A stretch of DNA of 64,000 nucleotides from Hexactinellida sp. DTS-2022 (taxonomy: Eukaryota; Porifera; Hexactinellida): the NCBI GenBank assembly GCA_028753945.1, contig JAPNXP010000011.1, positions 3,224,001 to 3,288,000 of the forward strand. Direction: 5' to 3'. Below, in pieces: positions 54,401 through 64,000 of this stretch; position 1 is the stretch's first letter; every line of letters begins with the position of its first letter. Position numbers and translations under genes: made by a program. The notes beneath the pieces were generated by a model. That model was not told the origin of the DNA, did not search any database, and saw only the letters and a list, made by a program, of their open reading frames with translations.

Positions 54401-55009
54401 AATACTCACAACAAGTTTTGTGAGTTAGTTGCGATTTCATAGAGGTATTTACTATAATTTAACTCTATTATGAGGTACTTTTTTCTAAGCCTGTAGAACC
54501 TCTGGTGGGCAGCAACTTTATTGATCGGACAAGTTGCGGATCAAATGTTAATTATTTTAGATATTTCATCTGAACTGATAACTGAATTGGGACGTTGACT
54601 AGATAGAGAGTCATTGAACCTTGACGGCGTGACATGCCAAACAATCGAATCTTCTTCTTGAACAAAGCAATAGGTTTTATTTCAGAACCGATTTATGCTT
54701 TCATAACTTCAATCAAAAGATTAATAATACCAGCTGAGTCCAAACATAACAGTCATTCACAAGTCAACATTTCTGCTTTGTAGTATACTGCTCTTAGATT
54801 TGTGTTCAGTTACGATTTGATTCAGAGCCAAGTTAGATTATATTTATATTATAATATCTCAATTCCAAATTATACAGAAAAGTGGGGAAATTTATTACAA
54901 TTACATTAAATATTACAAGTTATATTTCTGCTCATTAAGCTGATTAGATATTTAATGTATTTACAGTGAACTTAATAAATTCCCATAATAAATAAATACG
55001 ATTGGAACG
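54401..55009. other. AT-rich spacer, no gene seen
   Basis: No coding or repeat signature recognised. Confidence 0.45.
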
Positions 55010-55082
55010 CATTTGGACTAGTCGAAACGCGTTTCGACAAGAAAAGCAGTCGAAACGCGTTCCGACTGGAAACGCGTTTGGA
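55010..55082. repeat. GGAAACGCGTTTGGACT short repeats
   Basis: GAAACGCGTTTCGAC / GTCGAAACGCGTT units are repeated and inverted four times within about 70 bp. Confidence 0.65.
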
Positions 55083-55094
55083 CTACAACATATA

Positions 55095-56168
55095 CCCTTC
55101 ATAGTGATGATGAAATGGCGGAAAAATCCAAAATTTCAGCTGTGCCGACAGCATTTTCCTTGGAGGCACTAACAATTACCCAACCAGTAGACACCAAAAA
55201 ATAGTGCATCAAAAGGGAAATGCGTCGGCATAGCTGCAATTTTGGAATTATTACTGTGCCGACTACATACTAAACTATAGTGGCCCAGTATTGAAATGAC
55301 TGCCTTGGTATATGATTATTATTATTATTATTATGGTCCGTAGCCTCTCCACAGAACAGAGTTTTATCAACTAAGAACTGAAATATTCAGGACAGATGTC
55401 TCATAGGTAACAAGTGTGCACCTGGGGTAACGATTTAACACATTTTTTGGACAATTATTTACACCTATTCAAACTCACATATGGAACAATAAATAATGCC
55501 CGAATAATCAATTTATATGAATTCGATAGAGAATTAAATTCTACACCTTTTCACAGTGCACAAATTTTCAAATTGGGAATAGTTTGATCATAAATCATAA
55601 ATTTTTTCTTCTGATGAGAGAATAATAATTACAATGAAGGGTTTAATTCATGCCATAAATGGGTGTTGAAATTTATTTGTGTACTCAAACTTAAGTTTCA
55701 GTAAACTGTTAAATCTAATTCTATTGTTTCAACTTGTAATAAAAATATTGATTTAACTTGTTCAATCTTACTTTATTGTTTCAACTTGCGATAATTATGT
55801 ATGTTGATTTAACATATGAATTCGAGCTGGTTTCTATTTAATTGCAGTACAAAGGATTAAAGCAAATTAAATTAAATAAGGAATCTTTTTGACTTAACTC
55901 AACTCACCGTGGATAACATTGCTAAATACTAACTATTAATAAAATTTGATCATTTATACAAAATTAATTAAATATATTACTCAAGATGGAAAAGTTAGAA
56001 AAAAACTTCCAATTATCATTCGTTCCTTTGGCCGTAACTAATTGATAATGGGGGGCGACACCTTGAGGCGTTGATGGCATTGCGTAAAAATGCAAAATTG
56101 CAGCTGTGTGACAGCATATTCCTTTGGAGGCACTATCAATCAACTAGCCACCAAAACATGGGCGTATA
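55095..56168. repeat. two copies of a ~100-bp CAGCTGTG(C/T) repeat and a dispersed TGTGCCGAC repeat
   Basis: CAGCTGTGCCGACAGCATTTTCCTTGGAGG at 55138 is matched by CAGCTGTGTGACAGCATATTCC at 56101 and similar flanking bases. At 55252 a copy of the 40919 family starts (TTACTGTGCCGACTACATAC) and runs through an ATT microsatellite to about 55400. The AT-rich remainder (55480-56040) shows no gene. Confidence 0.55.
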
Positions 56169-56749
56169 ATTTATCTTAAAATCGAAAAAATCTGGGGGGG
56201 GGCAAGATAAGATATTTCTAATAACGATTTGCATTAATTTCATATCTAAAAAAAGCTGAGATACCTGTTAATGCAGTACAACCTCGATTATCCGAACTCG
56301 TTGGGACCGGTTAAAAATGTTCGGATAATATACAATTCACAAAGAACCAGTAGGTTTTACCAAAACACCTTCGTTCAAAAGGTTTCAACTTCATTGGGTT
56401 ATTTTTAATGGGTTGGCTCAATTACTTTTTATGATTATTTTAGTTTCCTTCAATTACTGAGAGTTCGTGTTAATAATTTACTACACATTGAAGAGAAAAG
56501 AACCAAATAGTTGGGGGGCGGTAGTATGGATCGCCCCCCCCGCTTATAGTTAGTTTATATTATTTGAAAAAGCAAATTAAGAACTTTTGGGTCGCAGAGG
56601 GAATTTTAGCCTGCTCCGTAAAGAATTTTGTTTCTCCGTAAATTTTATGGTAGATCTCCAGGAATTTATCTGAACTCACTTGGCAGCACTGTCCAGTACT
56701 ATGATCCCATCATAATCGATAAGCCTATAGTGGTAATATCTATATACCG
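56169..56749. other. spacer with pogo-type terminus
   Basis: CAGTACAACCTCGATTATCC at 56274 looks like a pogo-like TIR; no partner end found. No gene. Confidence 0.4.
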
Positions 56750-57640
56750 GTTACTACAATCCCCAATGAAGGAATTTCGCAGAACTTGATCAGGTAATAA
56801 GTAAACCGATAACTCTGATCACTTGATAGTTACTGGGACTTCAATATAGATATATTTACGCGATCTCCTGAGAGAGATACCTTACCTTGATAAAGTATTT
56901 TGCAAATAAAGGGATGTTGCAAGCTTTGCCTGGTGTATCCACTAACTATGGATCTCAGCTGGATTATCTATTCACTAAAAACTTGACATGTTCATCTGGT
57001 GTTTATGAATCATACTTTAGTGAGCATAAGTCCATGCTGATTTCTCTTGGAACTGTTGTTAATGACTGTAGACACGTGAATAATCAACCAATTATATATC
57101 AGATGCTACTAGTCAACATGGTATCAATGATATTGACCAAGTACCAAATGATAATACTACCAAGTATATTCAAGATGTAATTGTTAGTCATGTGTACATC
57201 CATACTCCTGTGCTACCTCATGTAATTACATATGACAATGCTAATGCGTAACGTTTGCAATGAGCAGTCATTAGCACGATGCATTAATCCACAGATAATA
57301 CCTTTGAGACTTACTATACTGGGTGTAGAGTCTCAGCTACTGGTTATTATGATTTTATGCGTACAAATGTAAGAGATCTGTTTAATTTCATGATAGTTCC
57401 TGTAACAGGTGATGGGATTGTTTCTTTAGAACATTGTCTCACATAATCTTTGGTGATGAAAGTGAGCACCATAATATCCGTGGTTCTCTATTAGAAACAC
57501 TTGAACAGAGTCCCTATGTTGCTGCTCTCTGTGGCATCCAAGGCTATAATGTAGTTACTATTAAACAACACTTTAAAAATATGCACTTTTCAGCTCCATC
57601 ATTGCTAATTATTCGAATAGAGATCAATTCTCCATTTTGA
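56750..57640 (+). pseudogene. Helentron-type endonuclease + OTU remnant
   Basis: The AP-endonuclease-like (exonuclease/endonuclease/phosphatase) C-terminal half reads, after a small frame change, IVTG-FNIDIFTRSPERD (56820-56880), then STNYGSQLDYLFTKN (56935-56990) and YESYFSEHKSMLISL (57005-57055) with the S-x-H catalytic end. About 330 bp later, TLSHIIFGDESEHHNIRGSL (57425-57490) belongs to an OTU domain; the preceding G-D-G-N-C is damaged. This EN-OTU order is what Helentron-type Helitrons carry downstream of the helicase. The helicase itself is not here. Confidence 0.72.
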
Positions 57641-58316
57641 AAATTATAAACTGGCCTCTTTGTTTTATGGCCTTCTCGGCGACATATATAGCCGTATATT
57701 AAGTAGGCCATGTTGCCCCCCATTCCCCAGTTATAATTTTAAATGGATAGACACTACACATGGTCATATTATGAAAAATATACTTATAACACATCCATTA
57801 ATGTAAGTTCTAGTCAGTATTTGTAAAATTCTGATCCACCACCGATGATTTATTAAAAAACATTAGAGTAGAGCCATCAAAAATATTTATTCTGTAGAAC
57901 TTTAGAAAGAAATGCAGCATAATTTATAAGTATTATGATATAATTTGTCCATCACCCCCATTTCTATAGGTCATTTTGTATGGGTATAATAATTCCGTTA
58001 TAATTAAGGTCTCCCTTTCCCCACTTCCCCGCTTATAGAGGATAATTTGTATGGAAATTAAGGAATATGGACCAAAATTCCCCGCTTATAGAGGTTCCCC
58101 ATTTATAAAGACCTCACTTATAGAGGTTGCACTGAATTATCAAAATATTGGCAACTTTGGGAAAGGGAGAAATGCATGTATAATGTTAATAGGGGGGAAT
58201 TAGTGAAAAAAGTGATGAACCACTGGCTTAAAACATTGTTTAATTTACCGAGGAGTCGTGAAACAATACTTGCAAGCTTTATTTGGATGTCTTGACAGAT
58301 CAAAGCCTAACACCGG
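57641..58316. other. AT-rich spacer with CTTATAGAGG repeats
   Basis: CCCCGCTTATAGAGG and CACTTATAGAGGTTGCACTG (58030-58135) are pogo-type terminal motifs. No gene. Confidence 0.45.
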
Positions 58317-58671
58317 CAGTGTTCGGAAAAAACCGCCCTTTTCTGGACTTTTCTGCCTTTTTCTATTGACTGGCCTACGCGTAATTAATATACGTATTTC
58401 GGTGTATTTAGTGGTTAATCCACTAACCTTTGTATAACATTAGGGATCCACTCTCAAAAGTCCTAAATTTAACAATCGTTGGCACTAGAAGTGTAGAATC
58501 TCTTTATAATATCTGTCTCTTGCATATAGAAGCTGACCATAAATGGGCCTATAGTGTTGCCATATATGGTCATAAGTGTTTTTTTCCAAATTTACTGCCC
58601 TTTTCCAGGGTGGAAAAAACCGGTTTTTTCCAGGGGTTTTTTTCCGGGGTGGTCTTTTCTGGCAAACACTG
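58317..58671. mobile_element. hAT MITE, perfect TSD AACACCGG
   Basis: Ends CAGTGTTCGGAAAAAACCGC and, inverted, CAGTGTTTGCCAGAAAAGAC; AACACCGG is exact at 58309-58316 and 58672-58679. GGAAAAAACCGG palindromes near the 3' end. Confidence 0.9.
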
Positions 58672-59058
58672 AACACCGGGCTGAGTTCTTGAAGTAACTA
58701 TAAACTGTATATCCAGAAATAAACACAAGTACATGTAGAGTTGCTTATCTTTCCTTACAGAAGATAAAGCAATGGAAATAGATGCATCACCAGAATCAAT
58801 CTACAAGCTGAAACAAGTAATGGATCGCGGTGCACTGAAATGGCCATCTGGTATAGTAATTCACGTTCTAGTTTGCTTGTGGAAAATTTTCACCTCAATC
58901 GAACAACAGCCTAAACTTTTCCAAGAGCTTATTGAAGGACCATCTAGACGAATTCTCGTTAACCTAACATTAAGAGTACTGGAAGGTGAAGAAAGTGAAT
59001 ACTGGAGGAATAAGTGACCGAATTGTGATACAATTGGTTGGGATATATTAAAGACGCT

Positions 59059-59782
59059 CAGGGCCGGATTAACCCATGGGCAACCGGGGCAACTGCCCCG
59101 GGGACTCCACCACCAAAGGGCCTCCACCACCAAAGTTGTACTTCATTTTTCACTGGACAATTGTAGTGGAAGGCAGAGTGGATCATGGGTCAACATTAGT
59201 GACCCATGAGGCCATGACCCATCTGACCCATCGCATTTGTGACCCATGACCCATTGAGTGACCCATTGACCCAACGTGTTATCCATTGACCTTTTTAAAT
59301 ATCTATTTTTAATATCCAAACATTATGTAACACAATATATGTATAATGTATGATGCTTGTCAATCAATTAATTTTGGTAGATTTCTAATACCAAAGAAAT
59401 ACCCTGTAATGTTTCTGGGTAAATTTGATTCGTTCTATAACACGAATTCCAAATGGATAATGGGTCATGGGTCACAGCCGTGACCCATGACCCATCAATT
59501 TAAGTGACCCATCTGACCCATGACCCATGACCAGGGCCGGCGGAAGCTCGTGAGAGGTGGGGCGGCCTTGTATTATGATGATAATTGTGAGGATTGCAGA
59601 GTCAAAAAACAGCCCCGCGAAATTTCAGAGTACCAAAAAAATCACAGAAAAAGTGGGGCGGCCCAGGCCGCCCCTCTTCCGCCGACCCTGCCCATGACCC
59701 ATGGTCCACTCTGGTGGAAGGAGTTAGGGGCCTCCACAACACTGGTTGCCCCAGGGCCTCCACCTCTGTTAATCCGGCCCTG
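59059..59782. mobile_element. hAT MITE, perfect TSD AAGACGCT, containing a minisatellite and a second MITE
   Basis: Ends CAGGGCCGGATTAACCCATG and, inverted, CAGGGCCGGATTAACAGAGG; AAGACGCT is exact at 59051-59058 and 59783-59790. Its interior (59160-59300 and 59460-59531) is a TGACCCAT minisatellite. Confidence 0.92.
59532..59690. mobile_element. hAT MITE nested in the minisatellite, TSD CCCATGAC
   Basis: Ends CAGGGCCGGCGGAAGCTCG and, inverted, CAGGGTCGGCGGAAGAGGG; CCCATGAC at 59524-59531 and 59691-59698 is exact, although it is also the minisatellite unit, so the duplication alone is not decisive. Confidence 0.85.
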
Positions 59783-59904
59783 AAGACGCTAATCACTACT
59801 GGCGCCAACTGTTTTCTCTCCAACAAAGTGAAGAACTTGAATGCTCAGCATAGACTTGAGGTTGAGAATACTCGTAAATTGAAGAAGTTTAAAAGCATTT
59901 GATA

Positions 59905-60114
59905 GAAGCTCTAACTACTCTTTTCTAGATTCCTATAGTTCCTTTCTATATTGCTATTACTAGTTCCTTATCATTATGATTATTGTTTAATCGACCTTTA
60001 CTAGTTGTATTGCACTTCACTGTGCTTCTGACTTGATTAAGATATGACGATAGTTAGACTATGTTAATAAACAAACATATACAATTTTATAGTATTATAA
60101 CATCGTTTGAAACA
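59905..60114. other. 3' untranslated part of the inverted P-like segment
   Basis: AT-rich, about 215 bp between the stop codon and the terminal repeat at 60115; it contains AATAAA at about 60065 that could serve as a polyadenylation signal. Confidence 0.45.
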
Positions 60115-60198
60115 ATGGACTTCCTTTTATCCATGGTGCAGGAAAATTATTTTGGTGAACAGGCCTTATATAACGTAGGTCACGGCTGATACAACTTC

Positions 60199-62940
60199 TC
60201 ATCTTTCCAGTTTAACAACAGGTTTAATTACCGAGTATTCTTGTATAGATGATAAAAAAGGTTCCGTTGGAAGAGTACTAGCTGGTTCTGTAGAAGTTGA
60301 AAATGAATCAATAAATTCTTTAAGAAATAAATCATTCACTGTACCTTGACTTGAAAAATATTTTAAAATACTAGATAATTTTAAGCGCCGCTCGCTTTGA
60401 AGGATCTGACAGACGCTAATATGATATTGAGCACCAGCCATCATTCTGTAAATACCAAAATGATGCTCATTGCTCAAGGGGTTCATTTTGCAAGAAAGAA
60501 GTGAGTAGATATGAAAAGTTACAGTTCTGTGTAAGATGGTTTACAATTGAAGTTAAAGCCAGACAAGAGTGGCGAAAGCTTTTTAAAGTTTGAGTAGTAA
60601 GCAGACATGGGGTCAAGCCCTTTCAAAAGGGCTTAAGTCCAAGCCCATCCGTAATCAGAAGGCTTAAGTGCAAGCCCTTTTTCTAAGCCGGGCTTAAGTC
60701 CAAGCTCAAGCCCTTAATAAAGGGCTTAAGTCCGGACTTAAGTCTTTTACTCTAACTATTTAGAAATCCATACCGTATTTTATTGAATAAGTGCCTTGAA
60801 AAGAGCTTGAAAAAGGGCTTGAAAAGGGCTTGAAGCTCATCTATAAAGGGCTTAAGTCCAAGTCGGACTTAAGCCCTTTTATTAAAGGAGGACTTAAGTC
60901 CGGATTTAAGCCCTCTCAAAAATGGGCTTAAGTCCAAAGGGCTTAAGCCCTTTGGGGCTTGGCCCCATGCCTGGTAGTAAGTTACCCAGTCTTGCCAGGT
61001 AATTCGTGCCATTTTTCAACCAATCAGTAAATCTTGATAAATAACTGAATCTGGAATCGTTTTCGACAAATGGGCGACATAATTCATCATTTAATCGAAT
61101 TGCTTTGGATGGAGTATTAACATTAAACATCTTCCAAATTTAACAAATTATACTGATGAATTCAGCTGTGTGATGATAAGGATAATGGCTAGGAAATCTA
61201 AGAATTTGAACCTTGAGTGCAGAATGTGTAGAATCATCAAACACTCTCAAAGCTAAATTTACATTTTGACGTTCCAAATTGGAAGGCCAGCATGCTTTGG
61301 CTGTTAACCGAGGAGCCAATTTAGCTACATAGTGTTGATCAGCTTTATATAAAGATCGGATAACTTCGAATGAAGCACTATAGATAGTGGAAAATCCTCA
61401 AAGTTAAGGTGACTAAAGCTTCTTCTGTAAACTTTTTGGTTCACCCGTTATTAAGTATAGTGTTAAGAATATGTATAAAATCGAATATCAAGAATAAAGG
61501 TCGATCAGCATCTATAATATGTGGTACAACATGATCTAAGGTGTTAGTTGGTGAGAACAATTGAAGATACTCACATTCATTGGGTAGTTATCTGAACACA
61601 ATACTTGAACATATCAACCACAAAGTTAAATATCCTCGATAACCATTTTTATAATGGGGAACAACTCTGCGGCTGAGGAGTGGAACAAGGTAACAGACGA
61701 ACAATTGTGGACCACTTCTTAGATAGACTGGAAACCATTAAAGCAAAGATTGTTTTGGCAGGTTCATTAGTATTTGAAGATGAGCCCAACACTCTTCCTC
61801 CTTTATAGGTTAATTCTGATTTAACATGAATTTCGTCCATTTGGTCTATTACATGTCTCTCCCTTTGGATAAATTGGGATGTAGCACTTTCCAAAACGAA
61901 CAAAATTCACTGTCCAAGCCAAACTTTGAATATAAACGCTTGAGTGTTGAATGATGAGGGAGGAAAAGAGAGTCGAGTAATTGTAGGTATTGATAACATG
62001 CTGGGGAAATAAGTTGACACTTCAGTGCTACTATGCTAGTTCCAATATTGTAGCTACGATGGTGTTTAGGACATAGGAGGTTTTCTAATTGACAAATTAT
62101 AAATTGTATGGCAGTTAACTTGTTATCTTCCTTACAAACATCGTCCTCAGATTTTGAGATATTATCAACTGCTAAACGCAACAACTTGGTGGCATCATTT
62201 ATATGGTGTTTATAAGTAATGTATGGTTCGAATTTTCTGTATTATGATTATTGATACTTAGATAAGACAGCTCTTTCAATAAGTTTTCAATACCCCTAGA
62301 TCTTGAATCTTCATTATCGAAACGGGAACCTGATTGTTATTTAAGAAACCCATAGTACATAAAGATTTGTCGATTGTTAACGAACACTCAATAACAAGAG
62401 CTCCATTCATATTCGAAATAGATGGCTTGATAAATTCAATTGGTTCATTCCAGGAGAGCATGGTAGCCATTCCACTGGAAGGGTTAAATTATTCACTTTT
62501 GAATTTAACTCACAGAGTGTAGATACTTTGAACCTCTCTTCATCTTTTTGTTGTTGTTTCAAGCTTAGTGTTATCCCAACATCCAACTGATCTCGTTCTT
62601 TACTACTAAGATCCAAACGAGTTTGTGTCTTAGTAAAACAGAGAGATAATTAGGACAACCAGGTAGGAGCTTTGGAACAGCATCTCGGTGAAGTCTAGGC
62701 ATGCTACGTTTGACTTCTAACTTAGTACCATCAGGTTGAGGAATTAGAAAGTGCGTTTCCAAATCTTCATCATGGAAGTGTTTCAGACACACATGTACGT
62801 TTTTAATATCTTCAACATTTTCTCTATGAAGAAATGAATTCCATTGACTAACAAGTTGAGGTGGTCCATTTGGCATCTTGAATACAGGTCTCGCCAGAGT
62901 AATTACTCCTGCAGCCAGGTGCTTAACATCCATTTGGCAT
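60199..62940 (-). pseudogene. THAP/P-like transposase N-terminal and core part (copy B)
   Basis: Minus strand. ATG at 62940: MPNGC, stop, APGCRSNYSGE, VFKMPNGPPQLVSQWNSFL and KNVHVCLKHFHDEDLE give the THAP C2CH finger. Then a basic linker, VALKCQLISPACYQYLQLL (62010), LPHHSTLKRLYSKFGLDSEF, MDEIHVKSELTYKGGRVLGS (61840, catalytic DE-x-H-x-K block), SSLSKKWSTIVRLLPC; a decayed middle; VENDSRFSYLSRFTDWL (61060); FGIYRMMAGAQYHISVCQIL and LKLSSILKYFSSQG (60390-60450); ending at FLSSIQEYSVIKPVV (60215). Several frameshifts and a MITE at 60602. The frame stops where the inversion junction is proposed. Confidence 0.83.
60602..60973. mobile_element. hAT MITE of GGGCTTAAGTCC repeats, perfect TSD GTAGTAAG
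   Basis: Ends CAGACATGGGGTCAAGCCC and, inverted, CAGGCATGGGGCCAAGCCC; GTAGTAAG is exact at 60594-60601 and 60974-60981. The interior is almost entirely AAGGGCTTAAGTCC / GGACTTAAGCCC in both orientations. Confidence 0.9.
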
Positions 62941-63227
62941 TATTCTAGTAGGAGATATAGAATTCCAAATATTATCTAATTACACAGGTATGAAATCAAC
63001 ATATAATAGAGGTAGGAATTGGGATAGCATATAAATACTAGAAGAATGTTGAGATGATGTAAATGTATCGTGAGAGTTAATTGCTATTATAAAAATATAA
63101 CCCGAATGTCATATATAAATTATCCCTAAATATTATGGTTATCTAATAAAATGGACTTCCTTTTATCCATGGTGTAGGAAAACTATTTTGGTGAACAGGA
63201 CTTATATAACTTAGGTCACGTATCAGC

Positions 63228-64000
63228 TAACATATCACCTCAAGGTTAATGTAATGGGGTTGACTATTAATACTCACATGCAAAATTGGGCTCCCAGGAA
63301 TCATTGGAGCTTAGTAAATTCTCTGATTTTATCTTGAGGGTAGGACAAGCTACTGTCTACTCCCGGGAGGTGATATTTCTGGCTTGTTTTTTCCGTCTTG
63401 ATGAGAAGGTCATGTAATAGCGCATTAAAATGTCTCCAAAGAAAGAGACAGCCGGTGCCATCAATGATCACATCATGCACTGATACCTGGAGATGCTGAT
63501 ACGTACTTTTTAAGTGCTAATTCAGTCAAGTCCGTCTTTCAAGTTGATGTTATCGCGTTAGAGGATGCATCAGTATGTTCTTCAGACCGATAATAGTATT
63601 TTATTGGTTCATCGAAGATCATTCCAGTGAAAATCCCGACTTTTCAGTAATACACTCCAACCTCCCTTAGCGTGCACTGCGGTCCGGAGGGGGCCCGTAA
63701 CTCGGAGTTTGTACGGAACTGAGAGAAACGAAGGCTGGTACACATGCAATTATAAACTGAATAATCCATATTTTTTTAATTCATTCAAAATTTAAAATTG
63801 ATGTATTTAAAGGGTTGTGAATAATTTAAGATAAGTCATTTATTTGTCAATTAACTACCATTATTGATTAAATGAATACGTAACTAGTTTGTCTTTACAC
63901 CAAAAGGGCGCCCGGTACTGGGAGGTCCAGATGACGGAGGGCTGAGTGTAAAATGATTAGAACAAAAGTATTCGCTACAAAATAATCCCTCATCTATCTA
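63228..64000. other. spacer with an unassigned minus-strand open stretch
   Basis: On the minus strand between about 63470 and 63280 a frame of some 60 codons reads VHDVIIDGTGCLFLWRHFN then LLHDLLIKTEKTSQKYHLPG without stops. No family recognised and no splice sites confirmed. From 63650 to 63710 a GC-rich tract includes an ACACTCCAACCTCCCTTAGCG pogo-like terminus. Nothing else seen. Confidence 0.35.

Larger units (their letters stand above)
58760..59901 (+). pseudogene. THAP/P-like transposase C-terminal part (inverted segment of copy B)
   Basis: After an acceptor-like TTTCCTTACAG the frame reads EDKAMEIDASPESIYKLKQV, DRGALKWPSG, LVCLWKIFTSIEQQPKLFQE and GPSRRILVNLTLRVLEGEE, aligning with copy A at 24990-25200. 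A nested MITE pair at 59059 interrupts it, after which ANCFLSNKVKNLNAQ and NTRKLKKFKSI finish at the TGA at 59899-59901. One frameshift (near 59015) precedes the MITE. Confidence 0.8.
58700..63220. mobile_element. P-like (THAP) transposon, copy B, with its 3' part inverted
   Basis: The N-terminal two-thirds lie on the minus strand (62940 down to 60199) and the C-terminal third on the plus strand (58760-59901). The ~70-bp terminal sequence ATGGACTTCC...TAGGTCAC occurs at 60115-60184 and 63151-63220 in the same orientation. GCTGATAC borders the first (60185-60192) and its complement GTATCAGC the second (63220-63227): an 8-bp target duplication in opposite orientation, as expected if everything from 58.7 to 60.2 kb were flipped. 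The protein pieces are complementary, missing only about 30-40 residues between them. Confidence 0.72.

Noticed and set aside
60115..63220. LTR retrotransposon flanked by 70-bp direct repeats
   Set aside because: No reverse transcriptase, primer site or polypurine tract; the direct orientation is better explained by inversion of one terminus of a P-like element.
1..64000. CRISPR array or bacterial operon
   Set aside because: The tandem repeats lack short identical repeats with unique spacers of fixed size; splice signals and TE families show a eukaryotic nuclear genome.

Overview
This is non-coding-dominated, AT-rich eukaryotic DNA with almost no intact open reading frames. Its content is a dense, multiply nested collection of DNA transposons and their decayed genes: hAT, MULE, P-like/THAP, Helitron/Helentron, Ginger-like integrase elements, pogo/mariner-like MITEs, long inverted-repeat elements and satellite arrays. 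Splice signals, short introns in the Ginger-like gene (about 55-80 bp) and the particular mix of families (THAP P-elements, FLYWCH MULEs, Ginger, KRBA2/SCAND3-like integrases, OTU-bearing Helitrons) point to an invertebrate animal, perhaps an early-branching one such as a sponge or cnidarian. The species cannot be fixed from the sequence.

Layout. 0-5.4 kb: hAT MITEs, including a three-layer nest (798-1847) with a complete small Helitron at its core. 5.45-11.17 kb: a long inverted repeat whose arms flank a decayed gene (minus strand, 6105-7740) of an uncharacterised animal family with HEEADTR / VRTVDTDV / FHCFTGC motifs and a Cys-rich tail; the right arm is split by a nearly complete 2993-bp hAT transposon (7871-10863). 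11.2-11.9 kb: 177-bp tandem array. 12.2-15.3 kb: pogo-like element hosting a MULE with about 190-bp TIRs made of short direct repeats. 15.9-17.3 kb: two head-to-tail Helitron-like elements. 17.6-21.4 kb: 3.8-kb satellite with an internal 1.75-kb duplication. 22.0-25.5 kb: P-like element copy A. 26.4-29.3 kb: more MITEs.

30-42 kb: a candidate host or element exon (30025-30450), a broken unknown gene (32.2-33.0 kb), a second Helitron/hAT/hAT nest, a foldback element, a Ginger-like integrase-OTU gene (35.5-38.9 kb) and a second orphan exon (40140-40597). 42-48 kb: Helitron helicase-OTU remnant and a Helitron-like element opened by two side-by-side hAT MITEs with overlapping target duplications. 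48.3-54.4 kb: minus-strand KRBA2/SCAND3-like integrase gene interrupted by a complete 3021-bp hAT and a MITE. 56.7-57.6 kb: Helentron endonuclease-OTU remnant. 58.7-63.2 kb: a second P-like element whose 3' part appears to be inverted inside the element; matching 8-bp target duplications sit at both termini.

Nothing here forms a metabolic or regulatory pathway. The genes are transposition machinery, nearly all broken, and the record is one of successive insertions: at least 15 elements have perfect 8-bp target-site duplications, so insertion order can be read in several places. The most unusual items are the long-inverted-repeat locus carrying the PIN/FEN1-like and CXC-like gene, the P-element with an internal inversion, and the two OTU-bearing transposon classes.
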